Shown here: positions 1 through 8,224 of the stretch, piece by piece
How the letters are laid out: every line of letters starts with the position of its first letter
Numbering within the stretch: the stretch's first letter is position 1
Source of the DNA: Clostridia bacterium
GTDB lineage: Bacteria; Bacillota; Clostridia; Oscillospirales; Acutalibacteraceae
DNA length: 64,000 nt
Assembly (NCBI GenBank): GCA_017461625.1
Contig: JAFTXJ010000004.1
Location: 1-64,000 of the forward strand
Direction of reading: 5' to 3'
Notes under the pieces: generated by a model
Database searches by the model: none
What the model saw: only the letters and a program-made list of their open reading frames with translations
Told to the model about the DNA's origin: nothing
Position numbers and translations under genes: made by a program

Positions 1-169
1 ATTTAATGAAACCAATTCAGAAGTAACAGAGATTGACGGACAGAAATATTGGACAATCAAAATGAATTTCTGTGACCTTGGCGATAACACTTTTGACATT
101 CGTGTAAGAAGTGCAAAAACCGCCTTCGAATTCTCTCAAAAACTCGATGTAACTGTTTACTCAAGATAA
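1..169 (+). CDS. C-terminal end of an unidentified protein (5' truncated by window edge)
   Basis: An open frame enters from the left edge (first full codon at base 2) and ends at TAA 167-169, giving 55 residues. The tail is rich in polar and beta-prone residues, such as the stretches KYWTIKMNF and FDIRVRSAK, and ends VTVYSR. That would suit the last strands of an extracellular or Ig-like beta-sandwich, but no family can be named from so little. It is followed at once by a strong hairpin terminator, so it is the last gene of a rightward unit. Confidence 0.6.
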   Translation, partial: FNETNSEVTEIDGQKYWTIKMNFCDLGDNTFDIRVRSAKTAFEFSQKLDVTVYSR

Positions 170-175
170 AAAATT

Positions 176-205
176 AAGCGATACAGTTTTGGCTGTATCG
201 CTTTT
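176..205. terminator. Bidirectional intrinsic terminator between convergent genes
   Basis: An 11-bp perfect stem (AAGCGATACAG 176-186 with CTGTATCGCTT 193-203) has a 6-nt loop and T-rich flanks on both strands. It lies between the end of the rightward partial gene and the end of the leftward radical SAM gene, so it can serve both. Confidence 0.85.
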
Positions 206-206
206 C

Positions 207-812
207 TCATTCAGTAGTAAATACTCTTGAAACAAACTTTGCACCAATGGACTCGGCAATTTTGGCACACTCTTCAATCTCTTCGGGCTTGATAACATCA
301 ACTACCGTCATTCTGACATTGGCATTTTTCTCAACACATTTTTTTGTGAAATCAAGCATTGCGTCAAAGCTCTCTATACCAAAATCATTCCTTGTTATCT
401 GCAAATATCTTTCAGCATTCGGTGCATTAAGGCTGATTGAAATTACATCAGCTATTTCGCAAAGCTCTGGGGTAATATCACGCTTGTTAATTAGGTTACC
501 CAATCCGTTGGTGTTCACCCTGATTTTAAAGCTGTATTTTTCTTTAATATACTTTGCGGTTTTAACAAGATTTTCAAAAGCACAGGTCGGCTCACCGTAT
601 CCGCAAAAAACTGCCTCGGAATATTTTGAAGTATCAAAGCTGTCAAGTGCATTTTTTATGCTTTCAAAATCGGGGTTATTTTCATGCCACATTTCAGAAG
701 CCGAACCCAAAGTTTCCATCTGATCTCTGATGCAAAAAACACATCTGCATGGGCAATCATTTGTAATGTTCAAATACAGACCACCCATATATTCATAAAC
801 TATATCTGCCAT
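207..812 (-). CDS. Radical SAM protein, TatD-linked type
   Basis: A 201-residue protein with the radical SAM CX3CX2C signature near the N-terminus: C20, C24 and C27 in the segment NDCPCRCVFC, with one more Cys (C22) inside it. Beyond that are a GYGEPT segment, typical of the SAM-binding GGEP region, and an NTNG motif. The small size and the early cluster resemble the family named 'TatD family-associated radical SAM protein' (TIGR04038-like). The substrate is unknown. It starts at ATG 812, two bases downstream of the ECF S-component stop, so it is the third gene of a leftward unit with pdxK and that transporter. No tatD gene lies in this window, so the usual partner, if any, is elsewhere. Family recognition is good; function is unresolved. 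Confidence 0.75.
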   Translation of the reverse strand: MADIVYEYMGGLYLNITNDCPCRCVFCIRDQMETLGSASEMWHENNPDFESIKNALDSFDTSKYSEAVFCGYGEPTCAFENLVKTAKYIKEKYSFKIRVNTNGLGNLINKRDITPELCEIADVISISLNAPNAERYLQITRNDFGIESFDAMLDFTKKCVEKNANVRMTVVDVIKPEEIEECAKIAESIGAKFVSRVFTTE

Positions 813-814
813 AA

Positions 815-1342
815 TTATCTCCTGTTTAATTTGTTTTTAATTTTTGATGCATCAAGTGCCACACCAACAAGGCAATAAATCACCGAACTGCCAACAGCCT
901 GCACTACACTGCCGGGAACATCAAGCCACGCTGTTGCCGCATTTCCGTAAACAACCCATGAAGCAAAAAAGTAAAGCACAACTGTGATTATCCCGGAAAC
1001 AACTGACATCAAAACTGACGGAATAGTGATTATTCTTTCTGAATTCTTTTTAAAATATTTAAAGCAAATTACAAACGGAATTGCATTTATCGCCTTTATT
1101 ACAAAAGTGAAGGGCATCCAGTTGAAAAATCCGAACACCATATCAGCAAGTGCACCGCCAACAGCTGCAGCAACAATCGCATAAGGTCCCGGTAAAAAAC
1201 TTGCCGCAAGATAAATCATACTGTCACCAATGTGAACATAACCTGCTTCACTGGGAAGCGGCAGATGTACCATTGTAAGTGCAGTAATTGCCGCGGTGAA
1301 AATAGCCGCAAGAGCTAGGTTTTGAGTCTTTTTTCTGTTCAT
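815..1342 (-). CDS. ECF transporter S component, probably vitamin B6 related
   Basis: A 175-residue integral membrane protein with about five to six hydrophobic segments. It carries the N-terminal motif region GYVHIGDSMIYLAAS, which is characteristic of ECF-type substrate-binding (S) components, and a GGALADMVFG segment. S components bind a vitamin or precursor and join a shared energising module (EcfA, EcfA', EcfT) that is not encoded here. It resembles the TIGR04002-type family. Its placement 10 bases after a pyridoxamine-kinase-type gene suggests a B6 vitamer or related pyrimidine as substrate, which is inference from neighbourhood. The start at ATG 1342 puts the charged NRKK segment just ahead of the first membrane helix, as usual for the family. 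Confidence 0.75.
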   Translation of the reverse strand: MNRKKTQNLALAAIFTAAITALTMVHLPLPSEAGYVHIGDSMIYLAASFLPGPYAIVAAAVGGALADMVFGFFNWMPFTFVIKAINAIPFVICFKYFKKNSERIITIPSVLMSVVSGIITVVLYFFASWVVYGNAATAWLDVPGSVVQAVGSSVIYCLVGVALDASKIKNKLNRR

Positions 1343-1352
1343 TGAGGTCGCC

Positions 1353-2183
1353 TCACAAAAGCTTCAAAAAGGATTCAAAGCAAATTCCGTCTTCGGGTCG
1401 GGTACATTCACACACTGTGGCTGAAATTGAAGCCTCCAGAAATCTTGTTGCTCTGCTGACTGCATCGTAAATTCTGTCGCCTTTAACAACTGCTCCGCAA
1501 ACAACCGAAGCAAAAAGGTCACCGGTGCCCGAAAAGCTGCCTGCAAACTTGCGAGAAGATACCTTTTCTATTCCGCTTGGGGTGATGATGCAGTTAGTTA
1601 CCATACCCTCTATAACGGGAACACTTGTAATGATAACAGTTTTAATCCCTTTTCCAAAAAGACAAGCTGCTTTTTCAAATAGAATATCTACAATTTCAGG
1701 CGAATATGCATAATTAATTATTTCATCATAATCACAATCGGTCAGAACGCAAAACTCAGTAAGATTTGGAGTTATAATATCTGCCCTCATAGCAAGGCGT
1801 TTAACCTCATTACAAAGTTCATCGGAATAAACAGGATAAATCTTGCCGTTATCTGCCATCACAGGGTCCACCACAAGAAGAGTGTCTTCCTTTTTAAAAG
1901 TGTCACAAAAATCTTCAATAATTTTAATCTGCCTAATATCTGAAACAAAGCCTGTGAGAATACCGTCAAAATGAGGCTCAAGCTTTTTCCATTGCTCTAT
2001 AAAAGAAGGCATATTGTCAGTGAAATCTACACTGCAATAATCAGGGTAGCCCGTCTGATTACTGAGAACTGCTGTAGGCAGCGGACAAGCCTGAACACCC
2101 TGAACACTGAGCACCGGTATGGCTGCCGTTAATGAGCATTTGCCGAAACCTGACAAGTCATTTATAACTGCAACTTTTTTCAT
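1353..2183 (-). CDS. Pyridoxamine/pyridoxal kinase (ribokinase-like fold)
   Basis: A 276-residue kinase of the PdxK/PdxY type. It phosphorylates the hydroxymethyl group of a B6 vitamer with ATP to feed pyridoxal 5'-phosphate salvage. Visible features are the N-terminal NDLSGFGKCSL segment, PDYCSVDFT, DPVMADNGK around the middle, ITPNLTEF, and the GTGDLFAS anion-hole/catalytic-base motif near the C-terminus. I placed the start at ATG 2183, giving MKKVAVIND, because GAAAGGGG lies at the right distance upstream; an in-frame ATG-less extension to 2252 exists but looks like leader. It is the first gene of a leftward unit with the ECF S-component and the radical SAM protein. The closest wider relatives include hydroxymethylpyrimidine kinases, so substrate is moderately certain. 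Confidence 0.85.
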   Translation of the reverse strand: MKKVAVINDLSGFGKCSLTAAIPVLSVQGVQACPLPTAVLSNQTGYPDYCSVDFTDNMPSFIEQWKKLEPHFDGILTGFVSDIRQIKIIEDFCDTFKKEDTLLVVDPVMADNGKIYPVYSDELCNEVKRLAMRADIITPNLTEFCVLTDCDYDEIINYAYSPEIVDILFEKAACLFGKGIKTVIITSVPVIEGMVTNCIITPSGIEKVSSRKFAGSFSGTGDLFASVVCGAVVKGDRIYDAVSRATRFLEASISATVCECTRPEDGICFESFLKLL

Positions 2184-2326
2184 CGGTATACCCCTTTCAT
2201 AGTTTAATAAAACAACTTCACACATTGTACTCCCAATAGCGTATAAAATCAAGAGTTTTTAAAGCATATTTTAATTACAAATTGTTTTGAAATTATTAAA
2301 AAAGAGTGAAAAAGAGGCTAAGTCTA

Positions 2327-2355
2327 TTGACGAAAAATCGGTTTTGTATTATGAT
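2327..2355 (+). promoter_or_regulatory. Sigma-A type promoter for rfbACD
   Basis: TTGACG (2327-2332) and TATGAT (2350-2355) are separated by 17 bp, 42 bp before the rfbA start, with GGAGG at 2386-2390 as ribosome site. Confidence 0.75.
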
Positions 2356-2397
2356 TAAAGGTAGTAATTAGCAAATTCTTCAAACGGAGGATTAGTA

Positions 2398-3336
2398 ATG
2401 AAAGGAATTATTCTTGCAGGCGGTTCAGGAACTCGCTTGTATCCATTGACTATGGTAACAAGTAAGCAGCTCTTGCCCGTTTATGACAAACCTATGATAT
2501 ATTATCCCCTGTCTACACTTATGCTTGCAGGTATCAGGGAAATTCTTATAATTTCAACTCCGGAAGATACTCCGAAGTTCAAAAACCTTATGGGCGACGG
2601 TCATCAGTTTGGCTTAAAACTGTCCTATGCCGTTCAGGAAAGCCCCGACGGACTTGCACAAGCTTTTATCATTGGTGAAGAATTCATTGGTGACGACAGC
2701 GTAGCTATGGTGCTTGGTGACAACATTTTTTACGGCAGCGGTTTTGGTCATATTCTTCGCCAGGCAGGTAAGAATCAAAACATGGCAACAATTTTCGGCT
2801 ATTATGTTGAAAATCCTCAGGCTTTCGGCGTAATTGAATTTGACGAAAACGGCATGCCTGTTTCTATTGAAGAAAAGCCTGAACAGCCAAAATCGAACTA
2901 TGCAGTTACAGGTCTTTACTTTTATGACAACAAGGTTGTTGAATATGCGAAAAATCTTAAGCCATCACCAAGAGGTGAGCTTGAAATTACCGATATTAAC
3001 AAGATTTATCTTGAAAACGGCAACCTTGATGTTAAGCTTATGGGCAGGGGCTTTGCATGGCTCGACACAGGTACGGTAGACAGCCTTAACGATGCCTCGA
3101 ACTTTGTTAAAACCATTGAAACTTTGCAGGGTATTATTATATCTGCACCTGAAGAGATTGCTTATAACAACCGTTGGATTTCAAAGAAGAACTTACTTGA
3201 ATCCGCTAAAAAATACGGCAAATCAAGTTACGGCAAGCATCTTCAGAGCGTTGCCGAAGGCAAGATTATGTATTCAGATGTTCCCGGTCAGAGACCGCGT
3301 TGGGGCAAGGAAAATCCTCCTGAGGAGAATAAATAA
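2398..3336 (+). CDS. rfbA: Glucose-1-phosphate thymidylyltransferase
   Basis: A 312-residue RfbA/RmlA homologue. It makes dTDP-glucose from dTTP and glucose-1-phosphate, the first step of dTDP-L-rhamnose synthesis in the cytoplasm. The N-terminus carries the nucleotidyltransferase signature [11 protein letters not shown] (residues 8-18), followed by [25 protein letters not shown] and VIEFDENG, and later WLDTGT, all hallmarks of the short RmlA class. It is about 15-20 residues longer than many RmlA enzymes; the extra is a basic and acidic C-terminal tail ending near [14 protein letters not shown]. The start has an ideal GGAGG site, and the stop overlaps the rfbC start by one base (TAATG), implying translational coupling. 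Confidence 0.95.
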   Translation: MKGIILAGGSGTRLYPLTMVTSKQLLPVYDKPMIYYPLSTLMLAGIREILIISTPEDTPKFKNLMGDGHQFGLKLSYAVQESPDGLAQAFIIGEEFIGDDSVAMVLGDNIFYGSGFGHILRQAGKNQNMATIFGYYVENPQAFGVIEFDENGMPVSIEEKPEQPKSNYAVTGLYFYDNKVVEYAKNLKPSPRGELEITDINKIYLENGNLDVKLMGRGFAWLDTGTVDSLNDASNFVKTIETLQGIIISAPEEIAYNNRWISKKNLLESAKKYGKSSYGKHLQSVAEGKIMYSDVPGQRPRWGKENPPEENK

Positions 3337-3893
3337 TGGACATAAAAAAAACTCAGATTGACGGCGCAATTGTATTAACCCCAAAGGTTTTTGGTGACAA
3401 CCGCGGTTGGTTTATGGAATCGTATTCAAAGCGCACCCTTGAAGAAGCAGGTATTTTTGATGAATTCATTCAGGATAACCGTTCTTTTTCTGCCGAAAAA
3501 GGCACTTTAAGAGGGCTTCATTGCCAGACAGAGCCAATGGCTCAGGCAAAGCTTCTCACCTGCCTTAAGGGTGAAATTTTAGATATCGCTGTTGACATCC
3601 GCAAAGGCTCGCCCACATATATGAAGTGGGTTGGAGTTAAACTAAGCGAAGAAAACAAAAAAATGTTTTACATTCCTGCAGGTTGCCTTCACGGCTTTGT
3701 TACATTGACCGACAATGTTGAGGTTATGTATAAGGTAAACAACTTCTATTCTCCCGAAAATGACCGCAGTGTCCGCTTTGACGACCCTGCTTTAGGCGTT
3801 GAATGGGGAGTTGCCAATCCCATTTTGTCACAGAAAGATTTAAATGCACCGCTACTTAAAGACAGCGATGTAGAATTTATTTATAAAGGATAA
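3336..3893 (+). CDS. rfbC: dTDP-4-dehydrorhamnose 3,5-epimerase
   Basis: A 185-residue cupin-fold epimerase that acts on dTDP-4-dehydro-6-deoxyglucose to give the L-lyxo keto sugar. Conserved features are the segment containing VFGDNRGWFMESY, QDNRSFS, the LRGLHCQ motif with the catalytic-base histidine, LDIAVDIRKGSPT and IPAGCLHGFVTL. It is of normal family length. ATG 3336 overlaps the rfbA stop by one base, and the GAGGAG six to ten bases upstream acts as its ribosome site. The order rfbA-rfbC-rfbD without rfbB means the 4,6-dehydratase must come from another locus. Confidence 0.95.
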   Translation: MDIKKTQIDGAIVLTPKVFGDNRGWFMESYSKRTLEEAGIFDEFIQDNRSFSAEKGTLRGLHCQTEPMAQAKLLTCLKGEILDIAVDIRKGSPTYMKWVGVKLSEENKKMFYIPAGCLHGFVTLTDNVEVMYKVNNFYSPENDRSVRFDDPALGVEWGVANPILSQKDLNAPLLKDSDVEFIYKG

Positions 3894-3898
3894 TTGAT

Positions 3899-4738
3899 AT
3901 GAAAGTTCTTGTTACCGGTTATAACGGTCAGCTTGGCTTCGATGTTATCAAAGAGCTTGAAAGCCGCCATATTGCCTGCAAAGGTGTAGATATGGCGGAT
4001 TTTGACATTACAGACACCGAAGCTACCGAAAATTATATTAAAGCTTATGCACCAGATGCAGTTATTCACTGCGCTGCATACACTGCAGTTGACAAAGCAG
4101 AAGACGACGAGGAAACCTGCTACAAAGTAAACACCCTCGGCAGTGAAAACATTGCGAAAGTCTGTGGCGAAATCAATGCAAAAATGGTATATGTAAGCAC
4201 CGACTACGTTTATGGTGGTGCGGGAAGTAAGCCGTTTGAAACAAGTGACAAAACAAATCCCTGCAACATTTACGGCAAAAGCAAATTGCAGGGTGAAGAA
4301 GCAGTAAAAAATAACTGCCGAAAGTATTTTATTGTACGCACATCATGGGTATTCGGTATCAACGGAAATAACTTTGTTAAAACAATGCTTCGCCTTGGTG
4401 ACAGCCACCCTCAGCTTAATGTTGTGTGCGACCAGATAGGTTCCCCCACTTATACCCCTGATTTGGCAAAGTTGATTTGTGATATGATTGAAACAGAAAA
4501 ATACGGCACCTATCACGGCACAAATGAAAATTATTGCTCTTGGGCAGAGTTTGCCGAGGAGATTATGAAGCAAGGCGGAAAAACTACGGTAATAAATCCC
4601 GTAACCACCGAAGAATATGGTGCAAAAGCACAAAGACCGCTAAACTCTCGCCTTTCTAAAAAATGCCTTGATGTTGCAGGCTTTGACCGTCTCCCCTCCT
4701 GGCAGGATGCTTTGAGCAGATTTATAAAAGAATTATGA
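3899..4738 (+). CDS. rfbD: dTDP-4-dehydrorhamnose reductase
   Basis: A 279-residue short-chain dehydrogenase of the extended RmlD type. It reduces dTDP-4-dehydro-L-rhamnose with NAD(P)H to dTDP-L-rhamnose, the donor for wall polysaccharide rhamnosylation. It shows the N-terminal Rossmann motif GYNGQLG, HCAAYTAVDKAE, STDYVYGG, and the catalytic YGKSK pair (Tyr and Lys spaced YxxxK), then RTSWVFG and a C-terminal RPLNSRLS segment. It begins five bases after rfbC with AAAGGATAATTGAT upstream. A hairpin terminator follows, so the transcription unit is probably only three genes. Confidence 0.95.
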   Translation: MKVLVTGYNGQLGFDVIKELESRHIACKGVDMADFDITDTEATENYIKAYAPDAVIHCAAYTAVDKAEDDEETCYKVNTLGSENIAKVCGEINAKMVYVSTDYVYGGAGSKPFETSDKTNPCNIYGKSKLQGEEAVKNNCRKYFIVRTSWVFGINGNNFVKTMLRLGDSHPQLNVVCDQIGSPTYTPDLAKLICDMIETEKYGTYHGTNENYCSWAEFAEEIMKQGGKTTVINPVTTEEYGAKAQRPLNSRLSKKCLDVAGFDRLPSWQDALSRFIKEL

Positions 4739-4741
4739 TAG

Positions 4742-4776
4742 AATTGCCGTCCGCAAATCGGGCGGCATTGTTTGTT
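4742..4776 (+). terminator. Intrinsic terminator after rfbD
   Basis: TGCCGTCCG (4745-4753) pairs with CGGGCGGCA (4759-4767) with one G-U pair and a 5-nt loop, followed by TTGTTTGTT. Confidence 0.7.
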
Positions 4777-4869
4777 ATGCAACATTATGTAAAATTCAAT
4801 TTAAACTATTCTTTACATATACTCAAATCAATATTTGTGTTAATATAAATCTGAAAGGAGAGGAGCACT

Positions 4870-5397
4870 ATGAAACCTACTAAAAAACTACCTTTGTTCT
4901 CCATAACGGGAGCTTCGTGTGCAGGTAAAACAACTGTTTGTAATGAGCTTTTCAAAAATGAAACAGACTATGTTGTTCTTGAAAGTGACATAGCCTGGAA
5001 CGATATTTACAACACACCTGACGATGATTACAGAGCGTATCGCAGAATGTGGATGAAGCTTTGTGCTAATATTTCACAAATTGGTAAGCCCTGTGTTGTT
5101 TGTGGAGCTTGTACACCAAAACAGTTTGAAAATCTGCCTGAAAGAGAATTGTTTTCTGATATGTATTATCTTGCTGTAGTTTGCGATGATAAAACTATGA
5201 TGCAAAGAATGACAGTCGGCAGAAAAGTTACCGATGAAAGTTGGATTGCTTCCTCTATGCAGTTTAACAATTGGCTGAAAGAAAATCACGATAAAACCGA
5301 GCCTAATATTGAACTGCTTGACACCTCCAATCTCACTCCCGAGCAAGCAGCAGAATATGTTGACAGGTGGATAAAATCCAAACTAGTAAAGGATTGA
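4870..5397 (+). CDS. P-loop nucleoside-kinase-like ATPase
   Basis: A 175-residue P-loop protein with a clear Walker A GASCAGKT near residues 14-21, preceded by a hydrophobic beta strand. An ESDIAWND segment follows that could hold the acidic substrate-binding residues, and there is a basic lid-like region around RMTVGRK. The size and layout fit the broad shikimate-kinase/nucleoside-kinase-like AAA_17/18 group; the substrate is not recognisable. Its GGAG ribosome site is 8-11 bases upstream. It ends two bases before the start of a ParB-like fusion gene, so the two are probably translated together, which suggests a shared role such as acting on a small-molecule or nucleotide signal. That link is inference from spacing alone. 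Confidence 0.65.
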   Translation: MKPTKKLPLFSITGASCAGKTTVCNELFKNETDYVVLESDIAWNDIYNTPDDDYRAYRRMWMKLCANISQIGKPCVVCGACTPKQFENLPERELFSDMYYLAVVCDDKTMMQRMTVGRKVTDESWIASSMQFNNWLKENHDKTEPNIELLDTSNLTPEQAAEYVDRWIKSKLVKD

Positions 5398-5399
5398 CG

Positions 5400-6122
5400 A
5401 TGATGAATTACGAAAATGCCGCCGATATATTACCGGAGGACTTACTCAAACGAGTGCAGAAATTTGCTGCAGGCAAACTGATTTATGTGCCTGAAACCAC
5501 AGAAAAACGCCCTTGGGGTGAAACTTCAGGATATAAGCAATATCTTACAGAACGAAACCAAGAGATAAAAGAAAAGTTTATATCAGGCTCTACCATTGAA
5601 CATCTTGCTAATGAATACAACCTTTCTGTTGAGTCAATTAAGAAAATTGTTTACACTAAAAGTGAGAACAAAGAACTGACCTACAAGTGTTCCTTATCTT
5701 CGGCAAAGGAATTCTCGGAAGCAGGCAAGCTCGAAGATTGGGTTCATTTATTTTTACTTTCGGATGGTCAAAATAAAGCTTTTTCGGACGGACTGAAACT
5801 GTTTGACAGATATTATTTAGGTCCGTTTACAATGCCGTTGTCTTTATTTTCCCGTTGTTGCGGTCCTGAAGAAAATATAAAGTATCAGGTCAATGCAGAA
5901 TGGTTTGAAAAAAGAGTACAGACATTAAAGAAAACACTTAAATCAAATGACGATATGCCACCACTGATAGTGCATTATGTTGACCAAGGCTTTGAACTCT
6001 GTGACGGAAACCACCGCTTCGAAGCACTTACCCAGCTCGGTGTAAAAGAATACCCTGTTATCGTTTGGATAACAGAGAAAGACGAGTATGACAAATTTAT
6101 AAAAACATACGAAAACACCTGA
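5400..6122 (+). CDS. CD3324-like N-terminal helix-turn-helix fused to ParB-like nuclease-fold domain
   Basis: A 240-residue two-part protein. Residues 1 to about 88 (NYENAADILPEDLL, then a segment RPWGETSGYK and a likely helix-turn-helix around IEHLANEYNLSVESIKKI) resemble the small clostridial CD3324 family of putative DNA-binding proteins. The C-terminal half, about residues 175-235, has the ParB/sulfiredoxin-like signature PPLIVHYVD followed by CDGNHRFEAL, where GNHR is the nucleotide-binding motif of this fold. The start is taken at ATG 5400 just after the kinase stop, with AAAGG upstream. CD3324 proteins are normally stand-alone, so the fusion is notable. Possible roles are a regulator with an NTP or small-molecule switch domain; this is not proven by sequence. 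Confidence 0.6.
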   Translation: MMNYENAADILPEDLLKRVQKFAAGKLIYVPETTEKRPWGETSGYKQYLTERNQEIKEKFISGSTIEHLANEYNLSVESIKKIVYTKSENKELTYKCSLSSAKEFSEAGKLEDWVHLFLLSDGQNKAFSDGLKLFDRYYLGPFTMPLSLFSRCCGPEENIKYQVNAEWFEKRVQTLKKTLKSNDDMPPLIVHYVDQGFELCDGNHRFEALTQLGVKEYPVIVWITEKDEYDKFIKTYENT

Positions 6123-6152
6123 CACTCTTGTGAATGTCAGGTGTAATTTTTT
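6115..6152. terminator. Bidirectional terminator between convergent genes
   Basis: ACACCTGACA (6115-6124) and TGTCAGGTGT (6135-6144) form a 10-bp perfect stem with a 10-nt loop, followed by AATTTTTT. It includes the last codons of the upstream rightward gene. The leftward ispH-rpsA gene ends at 6164. Confidence 0.8.
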
Positions 6153-6163
6153 AGTTATTCAAA

Positions 6164-8224
6164 TTATTCAGCAACTTCTTCTGCGGGAGCTTCTTCTGCT
6201 ACTGCTTCTTCAGCAGCAACTTCTTCAGTTTCGGGGAGAAGTGCACGGATTGAAAGGCTTACACGGCTCTTATCAAAGTCGATAGCTGTGATCTTAGCTG
6301 TTACTTTGTCACCAACTTTAAGAACATCACCGGGATGCTTAATGTGCTGGTTAGCAATCTGAGAAATATGGATAAGACCGTCAATACCGGGAATAACTGT
6401 TGCAAATGCACCGAAAGTGGTAAGACCAACGATTTCTGACTCAACAACTGTATCTACGGGATAGTCACGACGAAGGATTTCCCAAGGATTGTCTTCTGCC
6501 TTTTTGTAGCCGAGAGAAATTTTCTTGTTTTCTTTGTCAAGTGACTTAACAAAAACTGAAACTTCCTGACCAACTGCAAGAACATCTGAAGGATGCTTAA
6601 TACGCTTCCATGAAAGCTCTGAGATATGTACCATACCATCTACGCCACCGATGTCAACAAATGCACCGTAGCTTGTGAGTGACTTAACAACACCGTTGTA
6701 GGTCTGGCCTTCTTCAGCTGCTGCCCAGAAAGCTTCTTCCTTAGCCTTACGTTCTTCTTTAAGAACGGCACGGATTGAACCAACAGCACGTCTGCGCTGA
6801 CGGTTAACATCAATAATTCTGAGCTTAACTTTTGTTTTGAGCAAATCTTCAAGAGCTTCACCTCTTGATGCTGTTGCAAGAGAAGCAGGAACAAAAACTC
6901 TTACGCCTGCTGTAACAACAATTACGCCGCCTTTGATAACGTCAGTAACTGTGCCCTCAAGAACTTCTTCTGATTCCTGAGCTGCAATAATCTTATCCCA
7001 AGCGCCCTGAGCGTCATAACGCTTTTTAGAAAGCATGATTGTGCCTTCCTGGTCGTTTGTTTTCATGATGATAAGATTGATTTCATCGCCGACTTTAAGC
7101 TCTTTCATTGGATCAGCTGTAGGATCAGCGCTGTATTCGTCAACCGGAACATAACCGGTCTGTTTTCTGCCGATGTCAACCTGAATCTCGCTGGGAGAAA
7201 TGGCTGTTACTATTCCGCAAACCTTCTGGTCTGTGCTCATATTTTTAAGAGACTCTTCCAGTGCTTCGGAAAAATCCATCTCATCGATAGATTTAGCCGG
7301 CTGAGCTGCTACCTGCACCTCCTCTGTTTGAGCCTGCACTGCAGTCTCGTTAATTTCTTTTTCCTGTTCGTTTAAAATTTCGGACATGGTTGAAAGTACC
7401 TCCTTTATAATACCAGCAGGAGTGGATGCCCCTGCAGTAATACCCACACAACTGAAACCACTGAAATCATACTGCAACAATTCATCAGCAGTTTCTATAA
7501 GATAAGTAGGGCAGTTAGGCTCACACACTGATTTGAGCTTTGCGGTGTTGGAGCTTTGACGCCCACCTACGATAATCATAGCGTCACATTGACCTGAAAG
7601 CTGCAATGCTTCAGACTGACGATCATTAGTCGCATTACATATTGTATCAAAAATAATTGCATTTGTATAGTGTTTTTTTATTTTTTTTAAGCAGTTTTCC
7701 CATTCTTTTATGCTAAAAGTTGTCTGAGCGACAACAATAATTTTCTCTTTTTGCAAAATCCGAGGATTTTCAACAAAATTATCCAGTTCAGAAGAATTAA
7801 TGAAAACATAAGTTTCTCCGTTACTGTAACTCATAATTCCTTTAACTTCCGGGTGATTTTTGTCCCCTGCAATTAACACAGCGGTATCTTTATCAGAGTT
7901 TTCATTTACGATTTTATGTATTTTTTTAACGAAAGGACAAGTAGCATCACAAAAAGATCTGCCCGTTTTTTCAAGCTCGTCCTTAACCTGACGTTCTACA
8001 CCGTGGGTACGGATAACAACGGTAACATCTTCATCGGCTGAACAAGGTTCATCAATAATATCAACACCTTTGTTTTTTAAATCATCAATAACCTGTGGGT
8101 TATGAATAATCGGGCCAAGGGTACAGACCTTTTCACCGTTTTCAACCATTTTATAAAGCATATCCACAGCCCTGTTTACACCGAAACAAAACCCGGCTGT
8201 TTTGGCAAGTTTAATCTCTTTCAT
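6164..8224 (-). CDS. ispH: IspH-RpsA fusion: HMBPP reductase plus ribosomal protein S1 domains
   Basis: A 686-residue bifunctional protein. Residues 1 to about 282 are IspH (LytB), which reduces HMBPP to IPP and DMAPP in the MEP isoprenoid pathway. Its three [4Fe-4S] cysteines are C13 (TAGFCFGV), C96 (DATCPFV) and C196 (TICNATNDRQ). After a Gln/Glu-rich linker (283-330) come four S1 RNA-binding repeats at about 335-402, 420-487, 506-575 and 591-661; the third and fourth carry the best S1 signatures (SYGAFVDIGG, TFGAFATVIPG). The tail is Glu/Ala rich. This fusion is a known feature of many Clostridia and links isoprenoid synthesis with a ribosomal S1-like protein. The gene overlaps plsC by 14 bases and is the last gene of the leftward cmk operon. 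Confidence 0.95.
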   Translation of the reverse strand: MKEIKLAKTAGFCFGVNRAVDMLYKMVENGEKVCTLGPIIHNPQVIDDLKNKGVDIIDEPCSADEDVTVVIRTHGVERQVKDELEKTGRSFCDATCPFVKKIHKIVNENSDKDTAVLIAGDKNHPEVKGIMSYSNGETYVFINSSELDNFVENPRILQKEKIIVVAQTTFSIKEWENCLKKIKKHYTNAIIFDTICNATNDRQSEALQLSGQCDAMIIVGGRQSSNTAKLKSVCEPNCPTYLIETADELLQYDFSGFSCVGITAGASTPAGIIKEVLSTMSEILNEQEKEINETAVQAQTEEVQVAAQPAKSIDEMDFSEALEESLKNMSTDQKVCGIVTAISPSEIQVDIGRKQTGYVPVDEYSADPTADPMKELKVGDEINLIIMKTNDQEGTIMLSKKRYDAQGAWDKIIAAQESEEVLEGTVTDVIKGGVIVVTAGVRVFVPASLATASRGEALEDLLKTKVKLRIIDVNRQRRRAVGSIRAVLKEERKAKEEAFWAAAEEGQTYNGVVKSLTSYGAFVDIGGVDGMVHISELSWKRIKHPSDVLAVGQEVSVFVKSLDKENKKISLGYKKAEDNPWEILRRDYPVDTVVESEIVGLTTFGAFATVIPGIDGLIHISQIANQHIKHPGDVLKVGDKVTAKITAIDFDKSRVSLSIRALLPETEEVAAEEAVAEEAPAEEVAE

